A stretch of 64,000 nt of DNA from DASSBG01 sp035699085. GTDB lineage: Bacteria; Pseudomonadota; Gammaproteobacteria; Xanthomonadales; Rhodanobacteraceae. The position numbers and the translations under genes were made by a program. The stretch covers positions 192,618 through 256,617 of the forward strand of contig DASSBG010000028.1 of the NCBI GenBank assembly GCA_035699085.1, written 5' to 3'. The notes beneath the pieces were generated by a model, which had not been told where the DNA came from, did not search any database, and was given only the letters and a program-made list of their open reading frames with translations. Shown here piece after piece: positions 11,367 to 19,053 of this stretch (its first letter is position 1; each line of letters starts with the position of its first letter).

Positions 11367-13991
11367 ATGACAAATCGCTTGCCGGCCACGGGGACGGGTT
11401 CCGACACCGACGTGCCGCAAGGCGAGATGTCGCCCCAAGACGAAGACGCGCGGGTTGACCAGGCAGCCGCCGGCCTGCGGCGCGTGCTTGAACAGACTGG
11501 CGACCCACCTGCCCAGGCCGCCCTGGCACAGGCAATCGCCCTGCTGGGCCAGTTGCACTCATCCAGCCGCAGCAGCCAGGTGCGCTACCGCGTACTGCTC
11601 AACGCGGTACCGGACGCGGTGACGCTGCACGACGAGGAGGGCCGCATCCTCGATGCCAACGACGCCGCCTGCGCCTGCTACGGCTACACCCTTGAACACC
11701 TGAAGCAGCTCAGCGTCGCCGACCTCAATCCCGACCTGCCCGCCGACCACATGCGGACGGTATGGGCCACCTACGAGCTGGGCGAAACGGTCACGGTGGA
11801 AACCAGCAACCGGCACGCCAGCGGCCGGCGGTTTCCGGTGGAAGTGCACTCCAACGCATACATCGACGACGGCCAGCGGCGCATCGTCGCCGTGGCTCGG
11901 GACGTCAGCGCCCGCCACCGCGCGCAACGGGAACTGGCGGCCTCCGAAAAGGGCTACCGGCTGCTGCTGCAGGCGATGGACAAGGGCGTACTGGTGCACC
12001 GGCCCAGCGGCCACCTGCGCTCGGCGAACCCTGCAGCCTGCCGGCTGCTCGGGGTGTCCCGCGACGAGCTGCTCGCCACCTCGTTCAAGCATGACGACAC
12101 CTGGCATTTCGTCGACGACGCCAACCGGCCGCTGAGCGTCGACGAACTGCCGGCGCTGCGCGCCATCCGCAGCCGTACCATCATCGAAAGCAGCGTCATC
12201 GGCGTCTACCTGCCGCACCTGCACCGCTACCGCTGGTTCTCGGCCACCGCCGTGCCGCAGTACGACGAGGGCGGCGAATTGCTGCAGGTGATCACCACCT
12301 TCAGCGACGTCACCGGGCTGAAGCGCGAGACCGAAATGTTCCACACCGCCCAGCGGCTGGCGGACATCGGTTGCTGGGAACTGGACGACCTGCGCGGCAC
12401 GCTGTACTGGACCGAGCAGATGTACCGCATCCACGACCTGCCGGTGAACAGCCCGATCAACGAGACGCGCGCCCTCGGCTTCTTCGACCCGGAGGCACGC
12501 GCGCTGTTTGCCTCGGCGCTCGCGGAGGCGCGAAGCCGGGGCCGCCAGTTCGAGCTTGAGCTGCAACTCTGCAGCACCATCGACCGCCGCCGCTGGGTGC
12601 GGATCACCGGCCAGCCAATGACGCGTCACAAACGCATTTTCGGCGTCGTCGGCACCGTGCAGGACATCGACGAGCGCAAGGCCATCGAGGCACGCCTGCG
12701 CCACCAGGCCGCGACCGACTCGCTCACCGACATGCCCAACCGCAACACCATGCTGGCGCGCATCGCCGAGGCCATCGACCAGACGGGGCCCGGGCGCGGG
12801 CCGGCGCTGTTGTACGTCGACCTCGACCGTTTCAAGGTTCTCAACGACATGCTCGGCCACAGCGACGGGGACCGTCTGCTGGGCCTCGCCGCGCAGCGGT
12901 TGCGCGCTGCCGCCGAACCGGACGCCGAGACGTCCCGCTTCGGAAACGACGAATTCGTGCTGCTGCTGGCGCGGCCGCCGGACGCCGAGGCCGCGGCGGC
13001 GCTTGCGGCCAGGATCATCGCCGCCTTTGCCTCGCCTTTCGAGCTGGACGGGGAGCGCTTTGCCCTGACCACCTCGATTGGCATCGCCCAGTTCCCCGAA
13101 GACGGCAGCAATGCCGAGGACCTGGTGCGGCATGCCGACGCCGCGATGTTCGAGGCCAAGCACTGCGGCCGCAGCACCTGGCGGGCCTATGCGGCGCACG
13201 GCTACGACGAGAGCGAGCGCCTGCAGGTCCACACGCTGCTGCGCATGGCGCTGGACAAGCACGAGTTCCAGCTGGTGTACCAGCCGCAACTCGACATGCA
13301 GAGCGGCAAGGTGACCGGCGCCGAGGCGCTGCTGCGTTGGAACAGCCCGCAGCTGGGCCTGGTGATGCCGGGCGCCTTCATCGGCGAAGCCGAGAGCTCC
13401 GGCGACATCGTGCGCATCGGCGCCTGGACCATCGGAGAGGCCTGTCGCCAGCTGCGCGTCTGGCGCGACCGCGGCGTCGATATCGGGCGGGTGGCGGTGA
13501 ATGTGTCCTACCGCCAGTTTGTGAGCGGCACGCTGGCATCGGCGGTGGCCGCGGCGCTGGAGCGCAACCACCTGCCGGGCGAGGCGCTGGAACTGGAGCT
13601 GACCGAGCGGGTGATGATCGACGACTTCGCCGATACGGCGCAGACCCTCCACCAGCTGAAGGACATCGGCGTGACGCTGATGATCGATGATTTCGGCGAG
13701 GGCTTTTCCTCGCTGAACTACCTGCGCCACCTGCCCGTGGACGGCCTGAAGATCAGCCACAACTTCCTCCAGGGCGTGCCGGGCACGGCCGTCGACAACG
13801 CCATCTGCGAGGCCATCATCCGCATCGCCCGCAGCCTGCACCTGCAGATCGTCGCCGAAGGTGTCGAGACCGAGGCGCAGCGCCGCTTCCTGCTGGACTT
13901 GCACTCGCCGCTGGCGCAGGGCTTTCTGTTCGCGCGGCCCATGGCCGGCGGGCGCATCCCGGAGTTCGTCGCCCACGCAGCCACCGTCTGA
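11367..13991 (+). CDS. PAS-GGDEF-EAL cyclic-di-GMP protein with degenerate GGDEF
   Basis: An 874-residue cytoplasmic signalling protein without membrane segments. It has three PAS-like regions (about 65-185, 190-320 and 330-445), a GGDEF domain (about 450-605) and an EAL domain (about 625-865). The diguanylate cyclase signature is GNDEF (526-530) instead of GGDEF, and no RxxD inhibitory site precedes it. The EAL side keeps E653 of EAL, NVSYRQF, ELTERVM, DDFGEGFSS, EGVETEAQ and QGFLFARPM, though LKID is LKIS. It is therefore more likely a c-di-GMP phosphodiesterase with a regulatory GTP-binding domain than a cyclase. Confidence 0.85.
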   Translation: MTNRLPATGTGSDTDVPQGEMSPQDEDARVDQAAAGLRRVLEQTGDPPAQAALAQAIALLGQLHSSSRSSQVRYRVLLNAVPDAVTLHDEEGRILDANDAACACYGYTLEHLKQLSVADLNPDLPADHMRTVWATYELGETVTVETSNRHASGRRFPVEVHSNAYIDDGQRRIVAVARDVSARHRAQRELAASEKGYRLLLQAMDKGVLVHRPSGHLRSANPAACRLLGVSRDELLATSFKHDDTWHFVDDANRPLSVDELPALRAIRSRTIIESSVIGVYLPHLHRYRWFSATAVPQYDEGGELLQVITTFSDVTGLKRETEMFHTAQRLADIGCWELDDLRGTLYWTEQMYRIHDLPVNSPINETRALGFFDPEARALFASALAEARSRGRQFELELQLCSTIDRRRWVRITGQPMTRHKRIFGVVGTVQDIDERKAIEARLRHQAATDSLTDMPNRNTMLARIAEAIDQTGPGRGPALLYVDLDRFKVLNDMLGHSDGDRLLGLAAQRLRAAAEPDAETSRFGNDEFVLLLARPPDAEAAAALAARIIAAFASPFELDGERFALTTSIGIAQFPEDGSNAEDLVRHADAAMFEAKHCGRSTWRAYAAHGYDESERLQVHTLLRMALDKHEFQLVYQPQLDMQSGKVTGAEALLRWNSPQLGLVMPGAFIGEAESSGDIVRIGAWTIGEACRQLRVWRDRGVDIGRVAVNVSYRQFVSGTLASAVAAALERNHLPGEALELELTERVMIDDFADTAQTLHQLKDIGVTLMIDDFGEGFSSLNYLRHLPVDGLKISHNFLQGVPGTAVDNAICEAIIRIARSLHLQIVAEGVETEAQRRFLLDLHSPLAQGFLFARPMAGGRIPEFVAHAATV

Positions 13992-13998
13992 TTGCGGT

Positions 13999-14290
13999 AC
14001 CGGGGACCCGGGACCCGCCTTCGATCGGGTTGGGAGAGAGATTCATCGTTCGCGTTTCATCATGGCTTGTGACGAAGGCGCGCCTCGGGACCGACCGCAG
14101 AGGAACCCGACCTCGTTTGGAGGCAGATCATCGTACGTTTGGCCACCGACATGGATGGCAACCGCAGAGAAGGGGCGAACGTGTCTGATCGAAGCGCCAT
14201 GACCGTTGCTTGCCCCGTACCCGCTTTGCGGGTCCCGGGTCCCGGGTCCCCGGTCCCGCGCCAGTCCCGAGTCCCAAGTCCCTGGTCCCG
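13999..14290. repeat. 290-bp dispersed element, copy A, with inverted GGGTCCC arrays
   Basis: The left edge (about 14003-14017) holds tandem GGGACCC. A unique core of about 190 bp follows, beginning GAGAGATTCATCGTTCGCG (14035 onward). The right edge (about 14230-14290) holds tandem GGGTCCC, the inverse of the left array. The core recurs with the same order and orientation at 42340-42690. No convincing gene is present. The element fills most of the 344-bp gap between the GGDEF-EAL gene and the SDR gene. A possible -10 (TAGAAT, 14302-14307) for the SDR gene lies just beyond it. Confidence 0.75.
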
Positions 14291-14335
14291 GTGTCATGCC
14301 CTAGAATGGCCGGTTTCACGCACCACGGGACGCTT

Positions 14336-15103
14336 ATGCAACTCGACCAGACCAAGGCCATCATCACCGGCGGCGCCTCCGGGCTCGGCCACGCCGTCGC
14401 CCGCCATTTCGTCGCCCATGGCGGCAGGGTCGCGCTGTTCGACGTGAACGAAGACAGGGGTCAGGCCGCGGCGCGGGAGCTTGGCGACGCGGCGCGTTTC
14501 ATCCGCACCGACGTCACCAGCGAGAACGGCGTGGTCACCAACGCGGCCGCCGCACGCGAGGCGATGGGCGGACTCAATGTGGTCGTCAACTGCGCCGGCA
14601 TCCTCGGCGCCGGCCGCGTGCTCGGCCGCCAGGGGCCGATGCCGCTTGCCAACTTCCAGACCACCGTGATGGTCAACCTCGTCGGCAGCTTCAATGTCGC
14701 CAAGGCAGGCGCCGCCCTGATGCAGGAGAACGAGCCCGGCGACGACGGCGAGCGCGGCGTCATCGTCAACACTGCCAGCGTCGCCGCCTGGGAAGGCCAG
14801 ATCGGCCAGGCCGCCTACTCCGCCTCCAAGGGCGGCGTGGTCGGCATGACGCTGCCGATGGCGCGGGAACTGGCCCGCTTCGGCATCCGCGTCGCCACCA
14901 TCGCGCCCGGCATCTTCTGGACGCCGATGGTCGATGGCATGCCGCCCGACGTGCAGGAATCGCTTTCGGCCTCGATACCGTTTCCCTCGCGCCTCGGCCA
15001 GCCGCAGGAGTACGCCGACACCGTCGCCTTCATCCTCGGCAACCGCTACATCAACGGCGAAACCATCCGCCTCGACGGCGCCGTGCGGTTGGCACCGCGC
15101 TAA
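14336..15103 (+). CDS. Short-chain dehydrogenase (HSD10-like)
   Basis: A 255-residue Rossmann-fold SDR. The cofactor motif is TGGASGLG (11-18), NCAGI follows the NNAG position, and the catalytic pair is in AAYSASKGG (about 158-165). The overall pattern (MARELARFGIRVATIAPGIFWTPM, and the C-terminal IRLDGAVRLAPR) is closest to 3-hydroxyacyl-CoA dehydrogenase type 2, which oxidises 2-methyl-3-hydroxybutyryl-CoA in isoleucine breakdown. The ATG at 14336 is used because the longer frame only reads repeat DNA. Activity assignment is by family resemblance. Confidence 0.82.
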   Translation: MQLDQTKAIITGGASGLGHAVARHFVAHGGRVALFDVNEDRGQAAARELGDAARFIRTDVTSENGVVTNAAAAREAMGGLNVVVNCAGILGAGRVLGRQGPMPLANFQTTVMVNLVGSFNVAKAGAALMQENEPGDDGERGVIVNTASVAAWEGQIGQAAYSASKGGVVGMTLPMARELARFGIRVATIAPGIFWTPMVDGMPPDVQESLSASIPFPSRLGQPQEYADTVAFILGNRYINGETIRLDGAVRLAPR

Positions 15104-15104
15104 G

Positions 15105-15300
15105 GCCGGGAATGGGGAATGGAGAATGGGGAATCGGTAAAGCAGCAACGCGCCAAGCCGTGAGTCCGCGGCTCGAACATCCTGCTTTTGCTCTACCCAT
15201 TCCCGATTCCCGGCAGTCCCGATTCCCCGCTCCAACCATTCCCGATTCTCCATTCCCTGTTCCCGGCCCCCAGGCCATTCCCCATCCCCGGCTCCACACA
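15105..15300. repeat. Inverted GGGAATS short-tandem arrays
   Basis: On the left (15107-15138) GGGAATGG-type units are repeated. On the right (about 15200-15295) the complementary CCATTCCCGATTCCC units are repeated. A core of about 60 bp lies between. The whole could fold as one large hairpin in the transcript running from the SDR gene towards efpL. It has the same layout as the 290-bp element (inverted arrays around a core) but a different unit. Confidence 0.65.
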
Positions 15301-15301
15301 C

Positions 15302-15868
15302 ATGAAAGCCAGCGACATCAAGAAGGGCAACGTCGTCGAGCACGACGGCGGCGTCTACCAGGTCCGCGATATCGAGCGCAGCTCGCCCACCGCGCGCGGC
15401 GGCAATGTGACCTTCCGCTTCACGCTGTACTCGATCCCGGCCGGGCGCAAGCTCGACCTGAGCCTGCGTGCCGACGATGACCTCAAGGAGGTCGAGCTGA
15501 CGCGCCGGCAGGCGAACTTCTCGTACATGGACGGCGAGGTGTTCGTTTTCATGGACGCCGAGGACTACAGCCAATACCTGCTGCCACCGGAGCTGGTCGG
15601 TGACAACGTCGGCTACATCGTCGAGGGCGAGGACGCCGGCTATTACGTGCAGCTGATCGATGACGCGCCGGTTGGCCTGCAGGTGCCGACGACGGTCACG
15701 TTGACGGTGGCCGACACCGCGCCCGAACTCAAGGCGGCCAGCGCCACCAAGCGCAGCAAACCGGCGACACTCGACACCGGCATCGAGATCCAGGTGCCCG
15801 AGTACATCCGCGTGGGCGACGCCGTGCAGGTCAATACCGTCACCGGCGAGTTCTCAGGCCGGGCCTGA
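15302..15868 (+). CDS. yeiP: Elongation factor P-like protein EfpL (YeiP)
   Basis: A 188-residue three-domain EF-P paralogue: KOW-like N-terminal domain, central OB domain (YMDGEVFVFMDAEDYSQY) and C-terminal OB domain ending TGIEIQVPEYIRVGDAVQVNT. The loop that carries the modified lysine in EF-P reads SSPTARGGNVTF, so an arginine sits at the tip as in YeiP/EfpL. EfpL helps ribosomes past difficult proline and other stalling motifs. The ATG at 15302 is the domain start. The gene follows the GGGAATS repeat region directly. Confidence 0.88.
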   Translation: MKASDIKKGNVVEHDGGVYQVRDIERSSPTARGGNVTFRFTLYSIPAGRKLDLSLRADDDLKEVELTRRQANFSYMDGEVFVFMDAEDYSQYLLPPELVGDNVGYIVEGEDAGYYVQLIDDAPVGLQVPTTVTLTVADTAPELKAASATKRSKPATLDTGIEIQVPEYIRVGDAVQVNTVTGEFSGRA

Positions 15869-16147
15869 GAGGCCGGGAACGGGAATGGCCTGACGGCCGG
15901 GAATGGGGAATCGGGAATCGGACGAGCGAAAGCGTCGCCGGCCGTTGCTGTGCCCCAATCGTCATGAAGATTCCCGGATTCCGCCTTCGGCGGCTCCGGA
16001 ATGACGGGACGGCTTACACCCTGCTCCCTGCTCCCCTGCCAAAAGCGTGCTTGCCGCGCCTGGCGTCGTCCCGTAATCTGCAGCCTTGTGCCAGCCACGG
16101 CACAGCCGCGATGGGGTGCGGCCCTCCCTTGAACTGACCTGCCAGCC
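15869..16147. repeat. GGGAATS units and a CCGGAATGACGG hairpin
   Basis: The 279-bp gap between efpL and the permease begins with GGGAACGGGAATGG-type units (15876-15925). It continues with a 40-bp hairpin element at 15969-16008 (GGATTCCGCCTTCGGCGG stem with a TTCG loop, then CCGGAATGACGG). A close relative of the hairpin lies at 46880-46918. The rest shows no feature I can name. Confidence 0.6.
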
Positions 16148-17632
16148 ATGACCATGTGGAAACAACTGCTTGCGACCAAGCCGGTCGCGCCCGCCGCCAT
16201 CGAAGCGAACAACGAACTCAAGCGCACGCTCGGCCCCTGGGCGCTGATCGCGCTGGGCATCGGCGCGATCATCGGCACCGGCATCTTCGTGCTGACCGGC
16301 GTGGCGGCAGCCGAGAATGCAGGTCCGGCGCTGGTGCTGTCGTTCATTCTCGCCGGCACGGTCTGCGGTCTCTCGGCGCTCTGTTATGCCGAGTTTTCGG
16401 CGATGATCCCGGAGTCCGGAAGCGCCTATTCGTATTCCTACGCGACGCTGGGCGAATTCATCGCCTGGTTCATCGGCTGGAACCTGGTGCTGGAATACCT
16501 GGTGTCGATGTCGGCCGTCGCCGTCGGCTGGTCCGGCTATGTCGTACCCTTTCTCCGCCACCTCGGCATCACCCTGCCGGCGGAACTGACGACCTCGCCG
16601 CTGACGCAGGGCGTGGGTTCCTTCTCGATCACCACCACCGGGGCGCTGGTCAACCTGCCGGCGATCTTCGTTTGCCTCGCCCTCACGGCGGTCTGCTACG
16701 TCGGCATCCGCCAGTCGTCGATGGCGAACATCGTGATCGTAATCATCAAGTTGCTGGTGATCTTCCTGTTCATCGGTTTCGGCGTCCATTACATCGCGCC
16801 CGACAACTGGCACCCGTTCATTCCCGACCGCATCTGCGATACCGCCGCCGCCGTCACCGCGCAGTGCAAGCCGGGACATTTCGGCTGGTTCGGCATCGTC
16901 GAGGGCGCGTCGATCATTTTCTTCGCCTACATCGGCTTCGATGCGGTCTCGACGGCGGCGCAGGAGGCGCGCAACCCGCAGCGCGACATGCCGATCGGCA
17001 TCATCGTCAGCCTGATCGTCTGCACCATCCTCTACATCATCGTCGCGCTGGTGCTGACCGGGATGGTTCCCTTCGCCCAGCTCAACGTGCCGCATCCGGT
17101 CGGCTATGCCGTCGAGCAGGTGCCGGCGCTGAAGACCTGGCTGGCTCCGCTGATCGAACTGGGCGCGCTGGCCGGCCTGTCCTCGGTGATGCTGGTGATG
17201 ATGATCGCGCAGCCGCGCATCTTTTACTCGATGTCGAAGGACGGCCTGCTGCCGAAAGTGTTCGCCAAGGTGCACCCGAAGTACCGCACGCCGCACATCA
17301 ATACCGTCATCACCGGCGTGATCGCCGCGGTGCTTGCCGGGTTCCTGCCCATCGACATCCTTGCCGAGCTGACCAACATCGGCACACTGCTGGCCTTCAT
17401 GACCGTCTGCATCGCGGTGCCGATCCTGCGCCGCACACGGCCGGACCTGCCGCGGCCGTTCCGTACGCCGTGGGCGCCGGTGACCGCCACGCTGGGCGCG
17501 GCAGGCTGTCTGTACCTGATCTACGGGCTGCCACTGGATACCTGGGTGCGGCTGATCATCTGGACCGCCGTGGGCGTCGCGATCTATTTCGGCTACGGCT
17601 ATCGCCACAGCCGGCTGCGCGCGCAGCGCTGA
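16148..17632 (+). CDS. APC-family amino acid permease (CAT-like)
   Basis: A 494-residue permease with about 12 transmembrane helices. TM1 carries the APC substrate motif GIGAIIGTGIFVLTG (about 37-51). TM6 has SIIFFAYIGFDAVSTAAQEARNPQRDMP, the cationic amino acid transporter signature, and the loop before TM9 has RIFYSMSKDGLLP. This subgroup (YfnA/CAT) imports amino acids by proton symport; the exact substrate is not readable. The alternative start MWKQ lies two codons downstream. It stands alone between repeat DNA and the putative RNA at 17.8 kb. Confidence 0.88.
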   Translation: MTMWKQLLATKPVAPAAIEANNELKRTLGPWALIALGIGAIIGTGIFVLTGVAAAENAGPALVLSFILAGTVCGLSALCYAEFSAMIPESGSAYSYSYATLGEFIAWFIGWNLVLEYLVSMSAVAVGWSGYVVPFLRHLGITLPAELTTSPLTQGVGSFSITTTGALVNLPAIFVCLALTAVCYVGIRQSSMANIVIVIIKLLVIFLFIGFGVHYIAPDNWHPFIPDRICDTAAAVTAQCKPGHFGWFGIVEGASIIFFAYIGFDAVSTAAQEARNPQRDMPIGIIVSLIVCTILYIIVALVLTGMVPFAQLNVPHPVGYAVEQVPALKTWLAPLIELGALAGLSSVMLVMMIAQPRIFYSMSKDGLLPKVFAKVHPKYRTPHINTVITGVIAAVLAGFLPIDILAELTNIGTLLAFMTVCIAVPILRRTRPDLPRPFRTPWAPVTATLGAAGCLYLIYGLPLDTWVRLIIWTAVGVAIYFGYGYRHSRLRAQR

Positions 17633-17787
17633 GGCCATTGCCGGCCGGCGGGGCCGTTAACGAAGCGTGAATTTCAGGTTCGAATCAGCTTCATGAATTC
17701 GCTACCAAGCCATTGATTTTCATGGAATTACGCGCCGGGTCAGCAGGAAATTCGCCCAAAGCCGCCGTCTCGCGCTATCATCACTCC

Positions 17788-17934
17788 TCCGAAGATTCCC
17801 AAAGCAGTTGGCAGTGGACTTTTCGGATCGCCGCTCGGGTGCGTCCCGCGAGAGTCAGCTCCTCGGCGGGCGCATCCGGGCGCGATTTTGCATCCCCTGA
17901 GTCAATGAAAAAGCCGGCGTTGCGCCGGCTTTTT
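17788..17934 (+). ncRNA. Candidate structured small RNA
   Basis: TATCAT (17776-17781) would place a transcript start near 17788; the -35 region is poor. Nucleotides 17827-17886 fold into a long stem. The outer arm ATCGCCGCTCGG pairs with CCGGGCGCGAT, and the inner arm TGCGTCCCGC pairs with GCGGGCGCA. Only single-base bulges interrupt it, and the loop is close to AGTCAGCTC. A perfect intrinsic terminator follows at 17908-17934. I do not recognise a known family. The alternative is a structured 3' end of the permease mRNA. Confidence 0.35.
17908..17934 (+). terminator. Intrinsic terminator
   Basis: The stem is GCCGGCG (17913-17919), the loop TTG and the return CGCCGGC (17923-17929). It is preceded by AAAAA and followed by TTTTT, so it can terminate transcription from either side. 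It would end the candidate RNA or the permease transcript on the plus strand and the HiPIP transcript on the minus strand. Confidence 0.85.
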
Positions 17935-17957
17935 CGTGTGCGAATCTCGCTGAGGCG

Positions 17958-18302
17958 TCAGGCGTTGGTCTTGAGCGTGTGCGAGACGCACCAGCCCTTG
18001 GCGTTGACGGCCTTGCCCGGGAACAGCTGGCAGGGGCCGTAGGCATCGCCTTTCTTGCCCTGGTAGAACTGGCAGTTGGCGCAGATGTCGCCGGGCTTGC
18101 GTTTCGGGTCGGTGACGGTGCTGGCATCTTCGGTGTATTTGAGCGCCTGCGCCGTCGGGTCGGTGGTCTTGAGGTGCGGCAGCGAAGTGTCGCCTCGCGC
18201 CAGCCTCGGCAGCGTGCCGACCAGCGCCACCGCCGCAGCGCTGCCGGCCGCGAGCTTCAGGAAGTGTCGGCGCTGGGGGTTGGTTTCGTCATGTTGCGGC
18301 AT
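17958..18302 (-). CDS. High-potential iron-sulfur protein (HiPIP)
   Basis: A 114-residue precursor with a Tat signal (RRHFLKLAAGSAAAVALVG, 11-29). The mature HiPIP has four cluster cysteines, C74, C77, C91 and C105, in the expected CxxC-x13-C-x13-C spacing. HiPIPs carry a 4Fe-4S cluster and shuttle electrons in the periplasm, often to terminal oxidases or reaction centres. A strong ribosome-binding site, GGAGGTG, precedes the ATG. The bidirectional terminator at 17908-17934 lies just beyond its stop. Confidence 0.93.
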   Translation of the reverse strand: MPQHDETNPQRRHFLKLAAGSAAAVALVGTLPRLARGDTSLPHLKTTDPTAQALKYTEDASTVTDPKRKPGDICANCQFYQGKKGDAYGPCQLFPGKAVNAKGWCVSHTLKTNA

Positions 18303-18405
18303 CGGGGAACACCTCCGTCAAGATGGCAATGATCCGCCCCTCACGGCATGATACTCCGCGTGACTGAATGCGTCACCGCACTGCCACCGCACCGCGCCTC
18401 CTCTG

Positions 18406-19053
18406 ATGCACATGCACGCCGACAGCAACGACGCCAGCTTTGCGACCCGCGCGGAAGCGATCTGCCGCCTTGGCGCAGAGCTGGCGGCGCGCGGCTGGAC
18501 GCCGGCAACCAGCAGCAATTTCTCCCTGCGAATCGATCAGCACAGCGCCGCGATCACGCGCTCCGGCCGCGACAAGGGCCGACTTGTGCCAGACGACATC
18601 ATGCGCGTCACGCTCGATGGACGCGCCCTGCCCGGCGACACCGCAGTGCCTTCGGCCGAGGCGCCGCTGCATGGGCAGATTTACCGGCGCATGCCGCAGG
18701 TCGAGGCAGTGCTGCACACGCATTCGCGGGTGCAGACGGTGGCTTCGCGCCTGTTCGCGGCCGCCGGCGAACTGCACCTGCAGGGCTGGGAACTGCAGAA
18801 GGCCATCGCCGGCACCAACAGCCACGAGCGCACGCTGGCGCTTCCCGTCTTCGCCAACAGCCAGTCGATGGCCGAGCTGACGCGCGCAGTCGACGACTGG
18901 GTGGACGCTGGCAAACCGCTTCACGCCTACCTGATCGCCGGCCACGGCATCTACACCTGGGGCAGCAGCATCGACGAGGCCCGCCGCCACCTGGAGGCGC
19001 TGGAGTTCCTGCTGGCTTGTGAACTCGACCTGAGACGACTGGGAGTGCCATGA
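18406..19053 (+). CDS. mtnB: Methylthioribulose-1-phosphate dehydratase
   Basis: A 215-residue class II aldolase/adducin-fold enzyme. The zinc ligands HTH (H104, H106) and the later H180 of IAGHGIYTWG are present, and E129 of LQGWELQK is at the catalytic position. It dehydrates 5-methylthioribulose 1-phosphate in the methionine salvage pathway. It overlaps mtnD by ATGA and is the first gene of mtnB-mtnD-mtnC. The start may be the ATG at 18406 or the one two codons later. No SAM riboswitch-like structure is obvious in the 103-bp leader. Confidence 0.92.
   Translation: MHMHADSNDASFATRAEAICRLGAELAARGWTPATSSNFSLRIDQHSAAITRSGRDKGRLVPDDIMRVTLDGRALPGDTAVPSAEAPLHGQIYRRMPQVEAVLHTHSRVQTVASRLFAAAGELHLQGWELQKAIAGTNSHERTLALPVFANSQSMAELTRAVDDWVDAGKPLHAYLIAGHGIYTWGSSIDEARRHLEALEFLLACELDLRRLGVP

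Larger units (their letters stand above)
17633..17957. other. Intergenic gap holding a putative small RNA
   Basis: This 325-bp stretch separates the permease from the HiPIP gene. No reading frame here resembles a protein. Its right half (17776-17934) has a -10-like TATCAT, a near-continuous 60-nt hairpin and an intrinsic terminator, listed separately. The left half (17633-17775) is locally AT-richer and shows nothing I can identify. Confidence 0.5.

Noticed and set aside
11559..13976. 805-residue open frame antisense to the GGDEF-EAL gene
   Set aside because: The composition is that of a shadow frame and there is no start signal; the sense strand encodes clear PAS, GGDEF and EAL domains.
14035..14080. 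Short peptide MNLSPNPIEGGSRVPG conserved in both copies of the 290-bp element
   Set aside because: The conservation extends equally to DNA outside the frame, the frames diverge and run into repeats, and no ribosome-binding site precedes the start.
14225..14300. GGGTCCC array considered as a CRISPR array
   Set aside because: The unit is 7 bp, with no spacer-repeat alternation and no cas genes.
15962..17638. 558-residue frame antisense to the amino acid permease
   Set aside because: It is an Asp/Arg/His-rich mirror of hydrophobic codons; the permease on the plus strand has 12 membrane helices and family motifs.
18303..18405. SAM riboswitch before mtnB
   Set aside because: The leader is only 103 bp and is shared with the divergent HiPIP gene. 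I see no paired helices or terminator resembling known SAM classes.
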